Origin: Curtobacterium caseinilyticum
Lineage (GTDB): Bacteria > Actinomycetota > Actinomycetes > Actinomycetales > Microbacteriaceae
Direction of reading: 5' to 3'
DNA: 64,000 nt
Assembly (NCBI RefSeq): GCF_030363035.1
Contig: NZ_JAUCMN010000002.1
Span: 474,890-538,889 of the forward strand
Shown: positions 63,941-64,000 of the stretch, piece by piece
Layout: each line of letters begins with the position of its first letter
Numbering within the stretch: the stretch's first letter is position 1
Translations under genes and position numbers: made by a program
Notes under the pieces: generated by a model
What the model was told of the DNA's origin: nothing
What the model saw: the letters and a program-made list of their open reading frames with translations, nothing else
Database searches by the model: none

Positions 63941-64000
63941 CGCGGGTCGGGGGCACGGGTGGGGCTGGCCGAGCCCGGCGGCGGGCGGGCCACACACTGA

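Overview
The window is high-GC DNA (about 70% by eye) with actinobacterial gene order and protein families. It carries an SRP RNA close to dnaX-recR, an overlapping-subunit aspartate kinase followed by asd, a 6C RNA beside Tad pilus genes that run into topA-tmk-holB, and a malate:quinone oxidoreductase. The mix looks like Microbacteriaceae, most plausibly Curtobacterium or a close relative; that assignment is inference from gene content and protein similarity recalled from memory. Coding density is high. I see no insertion sequence, prophage or CRISPR array.

Layout. 1-1654: end of pta, then ackA. 1781-2582: an SDR-type gene and the SRP RNA. 2776-10398: a very large secreted protein with 20 Ig-like repeats and a LAFTG wall-sorting tail, lying between the SRP RNA and dnaX. 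10598-16676: dnaX-recR, lysC-asd. 16809-19542: mqo and a radical SAM protein directly behind a perfect LexA box. 19700-23442: a membrane histidine kinase, a kinase-like partner without an ATPase domain, a LuxR-type regulator and thymidine kinase. 23564-26442: a luciferase-like oxidoreductase and a second two-component pair. 26608-33001: tRNA-Pro, a phosphoesterase, a PASTA-bearing bifunctional penicillin-binding protein, a small DUF4177 protein, RidA and acetyl-CoA synthetase. 33149-41258: 6C RNA, a compact Tad-type pilus locus, topA, tmk, holB. 41350-49137: a 51-bp tandem array, a TetR regulator, tRNA-Thr, an internally duplicated secreted HAD phosphatase, an oxidoreductase, a DacB-type carboxypeptidase, a nicotinamidase and a succinate-semialdehyde-type dehydrogenase. 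49231-57285: an ABC exporter, an MFS permease, ribA-ribD, a GNAT enzyme, trpS and exonuclease III. 57546-63881: the general PTS proteins HPr and EI with a mannitol PTS, mannitol-1-phosphate dehydrogenase and a DeoR regulator.

How it works together. Pta-AckA and Acs cover both directions of the acetate/acetyl-CoA node. DnaX, HolB and RecR belong to clamp loading and repair. The 57.5-63.9 kb block is a complete route for mannitol: EI and HPr pass phosphate to MtlF and MtlA, and MtlD oxidises mannitol-1-phosphate to fructose-6-phosphate.

Three window-wide patterns stand out. First, a dispersed palindrome built on GGACGGGAGGCRCGG/CCGYGCCTCCCGTCC sits at many gene ends, including one perfect 48-bp palindrome and a tandemly amplified 51-bp derivative. 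Second, roughly a dozen genes have a -10-like hexamer exactly 6-7 nt before the start codon, which suggests widespread leaderless transcription. Third, the TadE-like gene before topA has no stop codon and is open in frame straight into topA.
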